A stretch of DNA of 64,000 nt from Desertimonas flava (GTDB lineage: Bacteria > Actinomycetota > Acidimicrobiia > Acidimicrobiales > Ilumatobacteraceae). The notes below the pieces were generated by a model, which saw only the letters and a list, made by a program, of their open reading frames with translations, did not search any database and was not told the DNA's origin. The stretch covers positions 124,001-188,000 of the forward strand of contig NZ_QKYK01000007.1 of assembly GCF_003426815.1 (NCBI RefSeq), written 5' to 3'. The translations under genes and the position numbers were made by a program. How positions within the stretch are numbered: position 1 is the first letter of the stretch; each line of letters starts with the position of its first letter. Below are positions 42,401 to 50,592 of this stretch, piece by piece.

Positions 42401-42911
42401 TGGGAACGCCGCCAACCGAGACGGTGACGGAGTTGGTGATCGCCGTATCGGAGCTGGGACCGTCGATCTCGAGACTTCCGACGGCTGTCTCCGACGGGCC
42501 GACGGTTGCCCGGTCGAACGTCACCGGCTCCGACGACGAGACGATCTCGATCGGCACATTGCGGATGTTGACGACACGCCACGTGACGGTGGTCCGGCCC
42601 GATGCCGGGTCGCACACGGCATTGCCGGCGAGGGTGGCAACCGGTTCGAAGTCCTCTGGGGCTGGCGGGATCGTCGCGACTGGAGTCGTCGGAGTCGTCG
42701 GTGTGGTCGGTGTCGTCGGCGCCGACGGCTCGACGGTTGTCGTCGACTCCCCACCCGGCGGCGGCTCCGTGAGCCCGGGTGGCGCTGTGGATCCGGCGAC
42801 GCCGACGGCGATCAGGCTGAGGCCGGCCGCGATGCCGAGCGACGCCGCCGCGGAGCGACCGATCCTCCGACCGCTCCACGTCAGACGCGTGTCGTACGGC
42901 TTGTTGCGCAC
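39423..42911 (-). CDS. Giant Ser/Thr/Pro/Glu-repeat surface protein with MPPTG sorting signal
   Basis: A 1162-residue secreted protein. A signal peptide is near the N terminus (AAASLGIAAGLSLIAVGVAG). Two related beta domains lie at the two ends of the molecule, one before and one after the repeats (each with YxYCGxNxSD, PPGGTICN/EPGGEICN and a closing AEVEV). Between them is a Gly/Asn-rich beta-helix-like part (SSIRNAGQFTFAGNAQVRTP, FVNTGTVEASDFNEN) and a stalk of Thr-rich runs and ExTEST/EPTES repeats. The C terminus MPPTG, a hydrophobic segment and RRRPDPTS is a sortase-like signal. The GTG at 42911 follows GGAGGGGCT. It is probably a wall-anchored adhesin or stalk protein. Confidence 0.85.
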   Translation of the reverse strand: MRNKPYDTRLTWSGRRIGRSAAASLGIAAGLSLIAVGVAGSTAPPGLTEPPPGGESTTTVEPSAPTTPTTPTTPTTPVATIPPAPEDFEPVATLAGNAVCDPASGRTTVTWRVVNIRNVPIEIVSSSEPVTFDRATVGPSETAVGSLEIDGPSSDTAITNSVTVSVGGVPITVSETVFAAACTGPALPPEVAFTFEVSPSVTTAAIGDTVDYAYCGRNLSDIDLEVVRLTDDRLDVLFELPATVTIVPPGGTICNEDLGLTASYLVEPADVGQTIVNNALVTVRTTEDSPRTFQQTATAEVEVTLDLLALDMSCAGAPADQVWVGSVTPDEQISLGSGRHVVVAAGTYSGGVDGSFGTICVLPGASFNPAYVNAQDLHLYVYTGGSARMNQWVNGTSSSIRNAGQFTFAGNAQVRTPVTNDAGATFSAPAGLTVSGSFVNAGTLSSQPLVVGSGGAFVNTGTVEASDFNENANSTFDNSGTVNVGGRAELNGQVANSGRFIAGGLVEINGSASVINTCRIEGGSMINNTAVTNEGVILTGSSFRNNSGGRWTQTTSGFTGGDDFFWNDGTISGSGGFRFGGSTTNQGTFNGASAQQPIVFYDTSPTGNQIFDQEYRPVTNTVRGEVAVPPSDACNATGPTVPTTTTAPPTTSTTTTTTEPPTTTTSTTTTTSTTTTTTSTTTTGPPTTTTSTTEPAPLDTPAPSEPTETTEPTASTEPAAPTEPTGSTQPSESTEPTASTEPTESTEPSESTGPTQPTESTEPTESTVPAESTEPTASTEPTASTEPTASTVPSESTLPTESTEPTASTEPTASTEPTVPTESTEPTESTASTEPTVPTESTEPTESTVPTESTVPTESTEPTESTVPTESTLPTETSEPTESTVPTESTVPTESTVPTESTLPTETSEPTESTEPAASTEPTASTVPTESTEPTETTEPATATSTSSTTSTSTSTSTSTSTSTTTSTSTTTTTSTSTTTSAAPIASATTSTVATTTVPGPTTTLVPPPPGITFTFTLEPSTQVASVGETIEYVYCGENTSDVPLEVIRVDDDRFGTLILPADRTVVEPGGEICNTELDLPVSLVVEAADEGTTIINRAIATVQTVDGRQFQLSDSAEVEVPAPMPPTGASGTPYILMIAGSVLAAGSALLVISRRRPDPTS
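40090..40810 (-). repeat. Coding tandem repeats (EPTESTE-type) in the surface protein
   Basis: About 720 bp of degenerate 15- to 18-bp units. On the plus strand they read as variants of TCGGTCGACTCGGTCGG. They encode alternating TEPTES, TVPTES, TLPTES and TEPTAS. Longer units (the TLPTETSEPTESTVPTES block) occur twice. Such arrays expand and contract by slippage, so stalk length probably varies between strains. Confidence 0.85.
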
Positions 42912-43206
42912 AGCCCCTCCACATCGCGCGCCGGCCAGCCGGCGAGTTCCCGGGCCGAACGTACCACGCAAATCGCGCCCAGGGCGGCGTTGCTCATCAC
43001 CGCACGCGCCGACAGCCGACACTCAGCCATCCGCCGGTGCAGCAGGTCCACTCATCGAAATTCGATGGCGGACCACCGCCTCCACCCGCTGCTGGCGACG
43101 GTTGCGACAGTATGTTCCCCATCGAGCGGCGACTGGAGATGCGGACGAGTTCGTCCGAGGTGCAGATCGGGCGGGTCGCCGGCGTCGTCACCGACATGGA
43201 CAGGAG

Positions 43207-43674
43207 ATGAGCGTGCACTTCGAGATGGAGCCGATCGGGTACGTCACCGGCGGGCGAGCCCTCCTCGAAGACGATGATTGGGGCGAGGTGGCGGCCCGCA
43301 TCGTCCTCGACCCGGCCGTCGTCGAGTCGACGACAACGGCCGGCCTCGACGGCTTCTCGCACGTCGAGGTGATCTACGTGTTCGACCGGGTCGCGCCCGA
43401 CGCCGTGTGCCGCGGCTCCCGCCATCCGCGGGGCCGGCTCGACTGGCCGGACGTGGGGATCCTCGCCCAGCGGGCCAAGGACCGGCCCAACCGCATCGGC
43501 GTCACGGTCTGCCGCCTCGCCGCGGCCGACGAGACCGGGCTCGACGTGATCGGCCTCGACGCGGTCGAGGGGACGCCGATCCTCGACGTCAAGCCCTACA
43601 TGAGCGGGTTCGGTCCCCGCGGCGACCTGGTCGAGCCGGAGTGGGCCCGTGAGCTGATGGCCGGCTACTGGTGA
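43207..43674 (+). CDS. TrmO-like tRNA methyltransferase (TsaA/YaeB family)
   Basis: A 155-residue protein of the TrmO family, which N6-methylates t6A37 in tRNA-Thr with SAM. EPIGYVTGG, the VEVIYVFDRV strand, SRHPRGRLDWPDVGILAQRA and NRIGVTVCRL are recognisable, and DAVEGTPILDVKPYM is the family's hallmark. Some members act on other substrates, so the exact target is presumed. GGACAGGAG directly precedes the ATG. The stop overlaps the GNAT gene start (GTGA). Confidence 0.85.
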   Translation: MSVHFEMEPIGYVTGGRALLEDDDWGEVAARIVLDPAVVESTTTAGLDGFSHVEVIYVFDRVAPDAVCRGSRHPRGRLDWPDVGILAQRAKDRPNRIGVTVCRLAAADETGLDVIGLDAVEGTPILDVKPYMSGFGPRGDLVEPEWARELMAGYW

Positions 43675-44246
43675 GCCAGGCGCGAGGCGACCCCAGCGTG
43701 ACTCCGGTGGGGTTCACGTTCCGCCGCCTGGCCCGCGACGACTTCGCCCTGCTCGGTCGTTGGCTGGCGTACGACCACGTCAAGCGTTGGTGGCACCACG
43801 GCCACACCCCCGACGAGGTCGAGGCCGACTTCGGCCCGTCCGCCGACGGCGACGAGCCGGGCCACGACTACCTCGCGTCGCTCGACGGCCGTCCCGTCGG
43901 CCTCGTGCAGTTCGCCTACTTCCGGGACTACCCCGACTACGCCGACGAGCTCGGCGAACTCGTCGACGGCGACGACGTCGCCACGATCGACTATCTCGTC
44001 GGCGAACCGGGCGACACCGGTCGCGGCATCGGCACGGCGATGATCCGGGCCTTCGTCGGGGTCGTCTGGCCGACCTATCCCGATGTCACCGAGCTCGTCG
44101 TTCCCGTCCATGTGGACAACCGGGCCTCGTGGTCGGCGCTGCGCTCGGCCGGGTTCGACCACGTCGCCACCGTCGATCTCGAACCCGACAATCCGGCGGA
44201 CACACCCCACCATCACGTGCACCGCCTCGTCCGCCCCCGGCCCTGA
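43671..44246 (+). CDS. GNAT-family N-acetyltransferase
   Basis: A 191-residue acetyltransferase. FTFRRLARDDFALLGRWL starts the fold, VATIDYLVGEPGDTGRGIGT carries the CoA-binding Gln/Arg-Gly-x-Gly turn, and VHVDNRASWSALRSAGF forms the last strands. The layout recalls AAC(6')-type aminoglycoside acetyltransferases and siderophore-acylating enzymes, but the sequence gives no basis for a resistance claim. It is coupled to the TrmO-like gene by a 4-bp overlap. Confidence 0.8.
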   Translation: MSQARGDPSVTPVGFTFRRLARDDFALLGRWLAYDHVKRWWHHGHTPDEVEADFGPSADGDEPGHDYLASLDGRPVGLVQFAYFRDYPDYADELGELVDGDDVATIDYLVGEPGDTGRGIGTAMIRAFVGVVWPTYPDVTELVVPVHVDNRASWSALRSAGFDHVATVDLEPDNPADTPHHHVHRLVRPRP

Positions 44247-44368
44247 CTTCCCCGCCCTCCAGGTGGTGTGACATCCGGCCGCCGAAATTCTCGGGACAAG
44301 GCGCGAGCGCAGGCGGCCTCGGACATCTGGACCCCTGTCATCAACCCCGACGATCAAGGGATGCTCCA

Positions 44369-45820
44369 ATGTCACGATCCACCCACCGACGACGCCGCAG
44401 CGCCCCGCTGCTGGCGATCGCCCTGCCACTCGGCGCAGCGGGCCTGGCCCCCTCCGCCGGCAACGCCTCGGCCTACAACGTCGGCGTCGACTGGCTGCAC
44501 TTCGGGCCGGCCGCCGACACCTGCCTGGCCGACCAGGCGTTGCCGTGCACGCCAGGCGCGGGCGAGGGCAATGCCAACGTGCTGCGTGTGGTGCAGACCG
44601 AGGTCGGCGGCCACTACCAGTTCACCACGCTCGAAGGCACCAGCCAGGTGGATGGGCGGATCTGGGTGGCCGCCGAGATCGGGGCCGACTGCCGGCTCGC
44701 CCACCACTTGACGCACGTGATCTCGATCGACGGCAACCTGGCCGCCGGGGACAGCGACGGCATCTGGAGCGGGGACGGCCCGAACAGCGGTGGGAACGGT
44801 TCGGTCGAGACCGGCTGGCCGCGGCGGGTGAACGTGCCGCACGCCAACACGATGCCCGACACCACCGTCGCCGTCCACGTGCCGATCGCCGACGCCTTCG
44901 ATCCGGCGAACCCGCTGGTCGACTTCTTCCCGAGCGTCGACGACGTGCTCGCCGCCGGCGAGGCCGAGATCCAGCGACGGGTCGACGACGGCATGACGTT
45001 CGCCGAAGCCAGGGCGATCCCCTACGAGCTCAACACGGCGATCTCGCTGTCGGCCGAGGTGGTGTGCGCCTACGACGGAGGCTTCTCCGCCGAGTACTTC
45101 ATGCGGCGCTCAACATCGATCCCGCTGCGCATCGAGTACGTCCCGGTCGAGGTGCCGGCTCCGGTCGGCGACCTGCCGCCCGCGGTCGGCGACGTCGCCG
45201 CTCCGGCCGAGGTGACCGACGCCTCGCTCATCGTGCTCCCCGACCCGGCCGACCCGTGCACCCTCCACCTGTCGGCGACGATCTCGACCAACAGGGAGAC
45301 CGACGTGCAGTACCGGTTCGTCAACCCGTACGGCCAGCCGTCGAACACCTATGAGGTGCACGTCGACGACACCAACGTGGCGATGATCAGCCGCAGCGTG
45401 GACGTGCCGTTCGTCGAGGGCCCCGAACCCGGGGGCGACTTCGCCCCCACGCCCGGCGGGGGCGGGATCGGCGGCTACGCCGGCGAGGACAACGGCACGT
45501 ACAGCGGGACCTACGAGCTCGAGATCCTGTCTCCCAACCACGTGGCGGCGGCCGACGGCTTCAGCGTCCCCTACTGCGAGGACTACGAGGCCGAGTTTGA
45601 GCCCGCCGACGACGTGGTCGCCGAGCCCGACCCGACCCACGGGCGTCCGACCACGACGCTGCCGGCGTCGCTCATCCCCGAGACGACGGCCCCGCCGTCA
45701 GTTCCCCCGCCGCCGCCCACGACGTCGACATCGACGCCGACCTACCCGACGACGACCGCACCGTCGACCCCGCCAGTGCTCGTCATCGGGGTGGTCGCCA
45801 CCGCCACGACCACGCCGTGA
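44369..45820 (+). CDS. Secreted protein of unknown function with Pro/Thr-rich C terminus
   Basis: A 483-residue exported protein. The signal peptide is SAPLLAIALPLGAAGLAPSA with AYNVG after the likely cleavage site. The mature part is acidic with scattered Cys (DTCLADQALPCTP, ADCRLAHH, EVVCAYDGG, ADPCTLHL, PYCEDYEAEF), suggesting disulfides. A Thr/Pro tail (PETTAPPSVPPPPPTTSTST) ends in a short VLVIGVVATATTTP without a sorting motif. I recognise no domain. ATG 44369 was chosen because AAGGGATG lies seven bases before it and the signal peptide follows at once. A strong hairpin lies 6 bp after the stop. Confidence 0.75.
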   Translation: MSRSTHRRRRSAPLLAIALPLGAAGLAPSAGNASAYNVGVDWLHFGPAADTCLADQALPCTPGAGEGNANVLRVVQTEVGGHYQFTTLEGTSQVDGRIWVAAEIGADCRLAHHLTHVISIDGNLAAGDSDGIWSGDGPNSGGNGSVETGWPRRVNVPHANTMPDTTVAVHVPIADAFDPANPLVDFFPSVDDVLAAGEAEIQRRVDDGMTFAEARAIPYELNTAISLSAEVVCAYDGGFSAEYFMRRSTSIPLRIEYVPVEVPAPVGDLPPAVGDVAAPAEVTDASLIVLPDPADPCTLHLSATISTNRETDVQYRFVNPYGQPSNTYEVHVDDTNVAMISRSVDVPFVEGPEPGGDFAPTPGGGGIGGYAGEDNGTYSGTYELEILSPNHVAAADGFSVPYCEDYEAEFEPADDVVAEPDPTHGRPTTTLPASLIPETTAPPSVPPPPPTTSTSTPTYPTTTAPSTPPVLVIGVVATATTTP

Positions 45821-45826
45821 ATCCGC

Positions 45827-45865
45827 GTCGTCATCCAGCGGCCGCTCGGGTCGCTGGATGACGAC
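45827..45865 (+). terminator. Intrinsic-type hairpin after the secreted-protein gene
   Basis: Perfect 14-bp arms GTCGTCATCCAGCG and CGCTGGATGACGAC with an 11-base loop, starting 6 bp after the stop codon. No T-run follows. Confidence 0.65.
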
Positions 45866-45956
45866 CCTGGTCGCCGGGACCATGCCGCTGTGGCGTGCGG
45901 ACGTTTGTGGTCACGGCACTAGCGTCGTGCGCGACGACGAGTGACCGGAGGTCGGG

Positions 45957-46178
45957 ATGGGTGACGAGCTGATCGAAGTGGAGAACGAGACGACGATGCG
46001 TCGCGAGGAGGCGGCCGCCCGGCTGCGCGAGCTCGCCGACCAGCTGTCGCGCCACAACCAGGTGGCGTTCTCGCGCGACGGGGTTCGCTACACGGCCGCC
46101 GTCCCCGACGAGGTCACGCTCAACGTCGAGATCGAGCTCGGGGAGGAGTCCGAGATCGAAGTCGAGATCCGCTGGTAG
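45957..46178 (+). CDS. Amphi-Trp domain protein
   Basis: A 73-residue acidic protein. MRREEAAARLRELADQLSRH, then VAFSRDGVRYTAAVPDEVTL and a final EIEVEIRW with the C-terminal Trp are the amphi-Trp domain pattern known from small proteins of archaea and actinobacteria. Its function is not established. GGAGGTCGGG stands before the ATG. It is monocistronic, with the VOC gene converging on it. Confidence 0.8.
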   Translation: MGDELIEVENETTMRREEAAARLRELADQLSRHNQVAFSRDGVRYTAAVPDEVTLNVEIELGEESEIEVEIRW

Positions 46179-46211
46179 GAGCCGTTCCCAGCCGGGCTCA
46201 GCGCGCGGTCG

Positions 46212-46595
46212 TCACTGCGACTTCGACTGCCACAGCCCCATCAGGTTGCCCTCCGAGTCGGTGAAGTAGCCGGCGATCCCCATCTCGCCGACATCCATCG
46301 GCTCACCCACTGCGGCGCCGCCGTGCTCGGCGATCTTCGCCAGCGCGGCCTGCATGTCGTCGACGTCGATGGTGATCACCGGACGGTCGAGGTCGGCTTG
46401 CCGCTGGAACATGCCGCCACCGATGTAGCCCGGTTCACTCGGCATCCCGTCGTCTCCGGCCGGGCCGGTGCTGACGCCCGTGTAGTCGAACTCCGGCATC
46501 TGTTGGATCTTCCAGCCGAACACGTCGGCATAGAAGGAGCGGGCCCGGTCCCCGTCGTCGTAGGGCACCTCGAAGTGGACGACCGATCCGTTCAT
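46212..46595 (-). CDS. VOC-family (glyoxalase-like) protein
   Basis: A 127-residue two-module VOC protein. VVHFEVPYDDGDRARSFYAD and FGWKIQQMP form the first module, and GIAGYFTDSEGNLMGLWQSK the second. The pattern matches the group annotated as glyoxalase-like or extradiol-type; metal ligands would be the His in VVHFEV and the Glu in DSEGN. ATG 46595 is preceded by GGGGAA. Its role is unknown; small stress-response or resistance functions are common in the group. Confidence 0.8.
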   Translation of the reverse strand: MNGSVVHFEVPYDDGDRARSFYADVFGWKIQQMPEFDYTGVSTGPAGDDGMPSEPGYIGGGMFQRQADLDRPVITIDVDDMQAALAKIAEHGGAAVGEPMDVGEMGIAGYFTDSEGNLMGLWQSKSQ

Positions 46596-46841
46596 GGCTG
46601 TTCCCCGAACACTCGTTGCGGTCACCCGGCCGGTGGCCGCCCTCCCGTCGACGGTACTCCCCGATCCCGACCGGCGTCACGCGGCCCGGACGGGTCAGCG
46701 GTGGGTTGCGCTCCACCTTCGCGACAACCCCTCGTCACCAACGAGCTCCCGCTGTTCGTTTGACTCGGCGGGCGCAGTGTTGGACGCTGTTCGAGTCCGC
46801 CGACCGCCACCGTCCGCCCGCACGACCCGAGGAGCCCGCCG

Positions 46842-48794
46842 ATGCTCGTCCTGTCCCACCGCCCCCGCCGCCTGGCAGCCGCAGCTGCTGCCATCATCGT
46901 CGCCGGAGGGTCGGTGGCCAGTGCGTCGACCGAGCCGGACGGGCCAGCCTCGAGTGAAGCGCCTCCGCCGTCGAGCGCGTCGAGCGACAGTGCCCCGCCG
47001 GACAGCGACGGGCCCGGAACGGTCGGTGAGCTGTCGATCACGATCGCCCACATCAACGATCACCACTCGCACCTCCAGGCCGGCAGCGGATCGGTCGATC
47101 TCGGCACGGCAGGCGGCGAGTTCGACTACGAGCTCGGCGGTTTTCCCCGAGTGGCGGCGCAGATCGCCGAGATCGAGGCGAACAACGACAACGTCGTGAA
47201 GGTCCACGCCGGCGACGCCATCACCGGGACGCTCTTCTACACGCTGTTCGGCGGCGAGGCCGACGCCGCGCTGATGAACGACGTCTGCTTCGACGTGTTC
47301 GAGGTGGGCAACCACGAGTTCGACGCCACCGACTCGGCGCTCGTCACGTTCCTCGACCACCTCAACGACCCGGCCGACGACTGCGCGACCGTCACACTCG
47401 GCGCCAACGTGGTGCCCGCCCCGGGTACCCCGCTGCTGCCCGAGCCGCCGGTCCGGTACCTCCAGCCGTACCACGTGATGGAGTTCGGCGGCGAGCGGGT
47501 GGGCTTCATCGGCCTCGACATCGCCGGCAAGACGACGACGTCGTCGTCACCGTTGCCGACCACCACGTTCCTCGACGAGGCCGAGACGGCGCAGCGCTAC
47601 GTCGACGAGCTGCAGTCACTCGGCATCGAGAACATCGTGCTCGTCACCCACTACCAGTACGACAACGATCTCGCTCTCGCCGCGGCCGTCACCGGTGTCG
47701 ACGCCGTCGTGGGCGGTGACTCGCACACGCTGCTCGGCGGCTTCACGGCCTTCGGGATCGAGAGCAGCGGCGAGTACCCGACGATGACCACCAACGCCGA
47801 CGGCGAGCCCGTGTGCGTGGTGCAGGCGTGGCAGTACGCGGCGGTCGTCGGCGAGCTGCATCTCGACTTCGCCGACGGCACGCTGGCCGGCTGCCAGGGC
47901 ACGCCGCACCTGCTGGTCGGCAACTTCAGCCGCACCGACGACGCCGACGTGACCACGCCGATCGAGGGCGAGGAACTGGCCGCCATCGAGACGGCGATCG
48001 ACGCGATCCCGACCGTGTCGATGATCGAGCCCGACCCCGAGTCGCAGGAGCTCCTCGACACGTTCGCCGTGCAGACCGACGCTCTCGCTGCCGAGGTGAT
48101 CGGCACGGCCACCGAGCCGTTGTGCCTCAATCGACTCCCGGGCGACACCTACTCCGAGGGCATCTGTGACCAGGACCAGGTGGCCACCAGCGGCGCGGCC
48201 GCCGACGTCAACGGCGGCTTCATCCAACAGATCGTCACCGACGCCTTCCTCGCTCGGGCCTTCCGTGCCGACCTCGCCCTGCAGAACGCCGGCGGTGTGC
48301 GCATCGCCATCCCTGCCGGCGACATCTCGGTGGCCACGGCGTACGAGCTGCTGCCGTTCTCCAACACGCTCGTCGAACTCGACCTCACCGGCGCCGAGAT
48401 CGTGCAGTCGCTCGAGGACGGGGTGGCCTACTTCGTCGACTCGACCGACGGCGGCGGTGGGTCGTTCCCGTACGGCTCGGCGATCCGTTGGGACGTCGAC
48501 CTCAGCCAGCCGGCGGGCTCACGGTTCTCGAACGTCGAGGTGCGCGGCGACGACGGCGGGTGGGCGCCCATCGACCCCGAGGCGACGTACGTGGTGGTGA
48601 CGAACAGCTTCCTCGCCACGGGTGGTGACGGCTACGTGACGTTCGCCGCGGCGGCCGCCGACGGGCGCATCGTCGACACCGGTATCGACTACGCCCAGGG
48701 CTTCATCGACTGGCTGATCGAGGACGTCGACGGCGAGATCGTCGTGCCGCCGGCGAGCGAGTTCTCCACACAGAGCTTCGTCCCCGCCGGCTGA
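46842..48794 (+). CDS. Secreted bifunctional metallophosphatase/5'-nucleotidase (UshA-like)
   Basis: A 650-residue exported phosphoesterase. The signal peptide includes AAAAAAIIVAGGSVASAS, followed by a Ser/Pro linker. The metallophosphatase domain shows all ligands: AHINDHHSHL, VHAGDAITG, EVGNHEFDAT, LVTHYQYDND and VGGDSHTLLGG. The C-terminal 5_nucleotid_C domain has LQNAGGVRIAIPAGDIS, LLPFSNTLVELDLTGAEI and ATGGDGYVTF. It should hydrolyse nucleotides or UDP-sugars outside the membrane to supply phosphate and nucleosides. GAGGAGCCCGCCG precedes the ATG. No regulatory Pho box is obvious to me. Confidence 0.92.
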   Translation: MLVLSHRPRRLAAAAAAIIVAGGSVASASTEPDGPASSEAPPPSSASSDSAPPDSDGPGTVGELSITIAHINDHHSHLQAGSGSVDLGTAGGEFDYELGGFPRVAAQIAEIEANNDNVVKVHAGDAITGTLFYTLFGGEADAALMNDVCFDVFEVGNHEFDATDSALVTFLDHLNDPADDCATVTLGANVVPAPGTPLLPEPPVRYLQPYHVMEFGGERVGFIGLDIAGKTTTSSSPLPTTTFLDEAETAQRYVDELQSLGIENIVLVTHYQYDNDLALAAAVTGVDAVVGGDSHTLLGGFTAFGIESSGEYPTMTTNADGEPVCVVQAWQYAAVVGELHLDFADGTLAGCQGTPHLLVGNFSRTDDADVTTPIEGEELAAIETAIDAIPTVSMIEPDPESQELLDTFAVQTDALAAEVIGTATEPLCLNRLPGDTYSEGICDQDQVATSGAAADVNGGFIQQIVTDAFLARAFRADLALQNAGGVRIAIPAGDISVATAYELLPFSNTLVELDLTGAEIVQSLEDGVAYFVDSTDGGGGSFPYGSAIRWDVDLSQPAGSRFSNVEVRGDDGGWAPIDPEATYVVVTNSFLATGGDGYVTFAAAAADGRIVDTGIDYAQGFIDWLIEDVDGEIVVPPASEFSTQSFVPAG

Positions 48795-48823
48795 CCGTCC
48801 CCATCCAACGCAGCCCACCGTCT

Positions 48824-48891
48824 CTCACCCGAGTACGAAGCTCACCCGAGTACCGAGGGCCCCGATTCGGGACGTTCGGTACTCGGATGAG
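48824..48891. repeat. Triplicated CTCACCCGAGTAC element in the convergent end region
   Basis: Two direct copies (48824-48836 and 48841-48853) are followed by an inverted copy with one mismatch (48879-48891). Either direct copy can form a hairpin with the inverted one. The array lies after the nucleotidase stop and extends into the last 17 codons of the facing DUF3291 gene. It may end both transcripts. Confidence 0.6.
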
Positions 48892-49366
48892 CGACCGTCG
48901 ACGCTGGTGAGGACGGCTGTGGGAACCGGTGACGGAACGTGAAGGCCTCGGCGGTCGGGCCGTTGCGCTCGAGGAGGTCGAGGCGCTGCTGGGCCTCGTC
49001 GAGCGTCGGCAGGTGACCGGCGGGCACCCACCACAGCGCCATGAACGTCGAGCCGAACCGCTGGAACCACTCGCGCCGGCGGCGGAGGAAGGGCGTGTGG
49101 TCGGAGCGATAGACGAACTCCGACAGTGCCTCGACCGACTCCCACACCGACATGTTGGGAATCAGCAGCTCGTCCTCCGGGTCGACCTCGATCCCGGTGG
49201 CGTTGCCAGCGTCGTCCTGCAAGCGCCAGACGAAGCCGGGGCTCGACTCGGCGAGGGCGTTGATCGTGTCGAGCGCCGCCTTGAACTCGGCGATGTCGGG
49301 ATGGTCGATCGGCGCTCGCAGCCGGCCGATGTTCACCTGGGCGAGATGCCACGTCGATGGGGTCAC
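48842..49366 (-). CDS. DUF3291 family protein
   Basis: A 174-residue dimeric alpha-beta-barrel-type protein. WHLAQVNIGRLRAPIDHPDI, GFVWRLQDD, NMSVWESVEALSEFVYRSDH, RREWFQRF and ALWWVPAGHLPTLDEAQQRL are the standard DUF3291 blocks. Similar proteins look like heme- or small-ligand-binding monooxygenases, but no activity is established. It starts with GTG. Its C-terminal tail is encoded by repeat sequence and is probably not conserved. Confidence 0.85.
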   Translation of the reverse strand: MTPSTWHLAQVNIGRLRAPIDHPDIAEFKAALDTINALAESSPGFVWRLQDDAGNATGIEVDPEDELLIPNMSVWESVEALSEFVYRSDHTPFLRRRREWFQRFGSTFMALWWVPAGHLPTLDEAQQRLDLLERNGPTAEAFTFRHRFPQPSSPASTVAHPSTERPESGPSVLG

Positions 49367-49427
49367 CGCTGCAGCATGCCAGCCGCCGACTCAGCTGGGC
49401 GTGCGACGTTCCGCCTCGAACAGCAGG

Positions 49428-50537
49428 TCACCAGTCGGCGGTGATCAGGTCACTCAGCGCGACGGCGTCGAGATCGGAGTTGTTCGTCAGCACCACGACG
49501 GCGTCTCCCGTGGTCGGTTCGATCCCGGCGAAGCTGCGGTACCCGAGCGCCTCACCGCGGTGCCCGTAGTACACGGTCCCCGACGGGAACGTGAGGATCT
49601 CGATGCCGAGGCCATAGCCGCCGTCCTGGCCGGGGTCGGTCATCTCGGCGAACGACGCCTCACTGAGCACTCCGCCGCCGACGAGGGCGCTGAGGAAGGC
49701 GTGGATGTCCGCCGGCGACGAGACCACCGCCCCCGCCGCCCACATCCCCGACGCCACCGAGGCATACGACGTGTTGGGCTCGCCGAGATAGGGGTCGTAC
49801 GCCCACGGTTCGGCGAGATCGGCCTGGGGCGGGCCTCCAGCGATCTCGAACTGCGTCGACGCCAGGCCGAGGGGCCCGGTGATGCGAGCCTGCAACGCGG
49901 CGTTCAAGTCGGTGCCGTCGACCGCTTCGATCAGTTGCCCGAGCAGGATGAAGTTGGTGTTGGTGTACACCCACTCGGTGTCGGGTTCACCGGCTGGGGT
50001 GTCGGTCGTGTACTCCAGCAGCTCGTCGGGGGTGAAGACACGATCGGGATCGCTCGTCTGGTCGACGAGGAACGCCTCGTCCTCCATGTAGCCGACGAGC
50101 CCGCTGCGGTGGCGCAGCAGCAACCGCACGGGCACGTCACCACCGACGACCGCCTCGGGCACGTAGGTCGACAGCGCGGCGTCGAGATCGACCGCACCCT
50201 CGTCCACCAGCTGCAGCACCATCGCCGCGACGAACATCTTCGAGATGCTCGCCACGCGGAATCGCGTCTCGGGCGCGATCGCGGTGCCGTCGGACGACGC
50301 GGCGCCGGCCGTCACCGCCGTCTCGACTCCGTCGCGCACGACCAGTACCGACGCCCCGCCCGGCGCCGCGCCGACGAACTCCGTGACGACCGCCGTCAGA
50401 TCGCTCGCTGCCGCCGGGGATGCCGTCGCGCTGCCCGCCGCGACGGGAGAACACATGAGCCACGTCGCGGCCATGGCCATCCCGACGAGCCTGCGGATCG
50501 TGACGGGGGGCCGCGGCGGCACTCGCTCGGTGGTCAT
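49428..50537 (-). CDS. Secreted serine hydrolase of the beta-lactamase (class C/DD-peptidase-like) family
   Basis: A 369-residue exported enzyme. The signal segment is RRLVGMAMAATWLMCSPVAA. The active-site Ser-x-x-Lys is SISK (FRVASISKMFVAAMV), the Tyr-x-Asn is in VYTNTNFILLGQLI and the third motif is His-x-Gly in YYGHRGEALGY. The family includes D-aminopeptidases, esterases and PBP4-like proteins; a true beta-lactamase role is unlikely because the third motif is HRG rather than KTG. ATG 50537 gives a normal signal peptide. An upstream GTG at 50564 is possible. Confidence 0.87.
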   Translation of the reverse strand: MTTERVPPRPPVTIRRLVGMAMAATWLMCSPVAAGSATASPAAASDLTAVVTEFVGAAPGGASVLVVRDGVETAVTAGAASSDGTAIAPETRFRVASISKMFVAAMVLQLVDEGAVDLDAALSTYVPEAVVGGDVPVRLLLRHRSGLVGYMEDEAFLVDQTSDPDRVFTPDELLEYTTDTPAGEPDTEWVYTNTNFILLGQLIEAVDGTDLNAALQARITGPLGLASTQFEIAGGPPQADLAEPWAYDPYLGEPNTSYASVASGMWAAGAVVSSPADIHAFLSALVGGGVLSEASFAEMTDPGQDGGYGLGIEILTFPSGTVYYGHRGEALGYRSFAGIEPTTGDAVVVLTNNSDLDAVALSDLITADW

Positions 50538-50592
50538 GGGCGGCGAACGTACGGAGTGCCCCACCGGCTGTCAGGTTCTTTTGTCCGACGGG

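Noticed and set aside
43671-44246. Aminoglycoside resistance gene
   Set aside because: The protein only shares the GNAT fold and a GRGIG turn; nothing in the context supports resistance.
49428-50537. True beta-lactamase
   Set aside because: The third active-site motif is HRG rather than KTG, and the family includes many esterases and peptidases.
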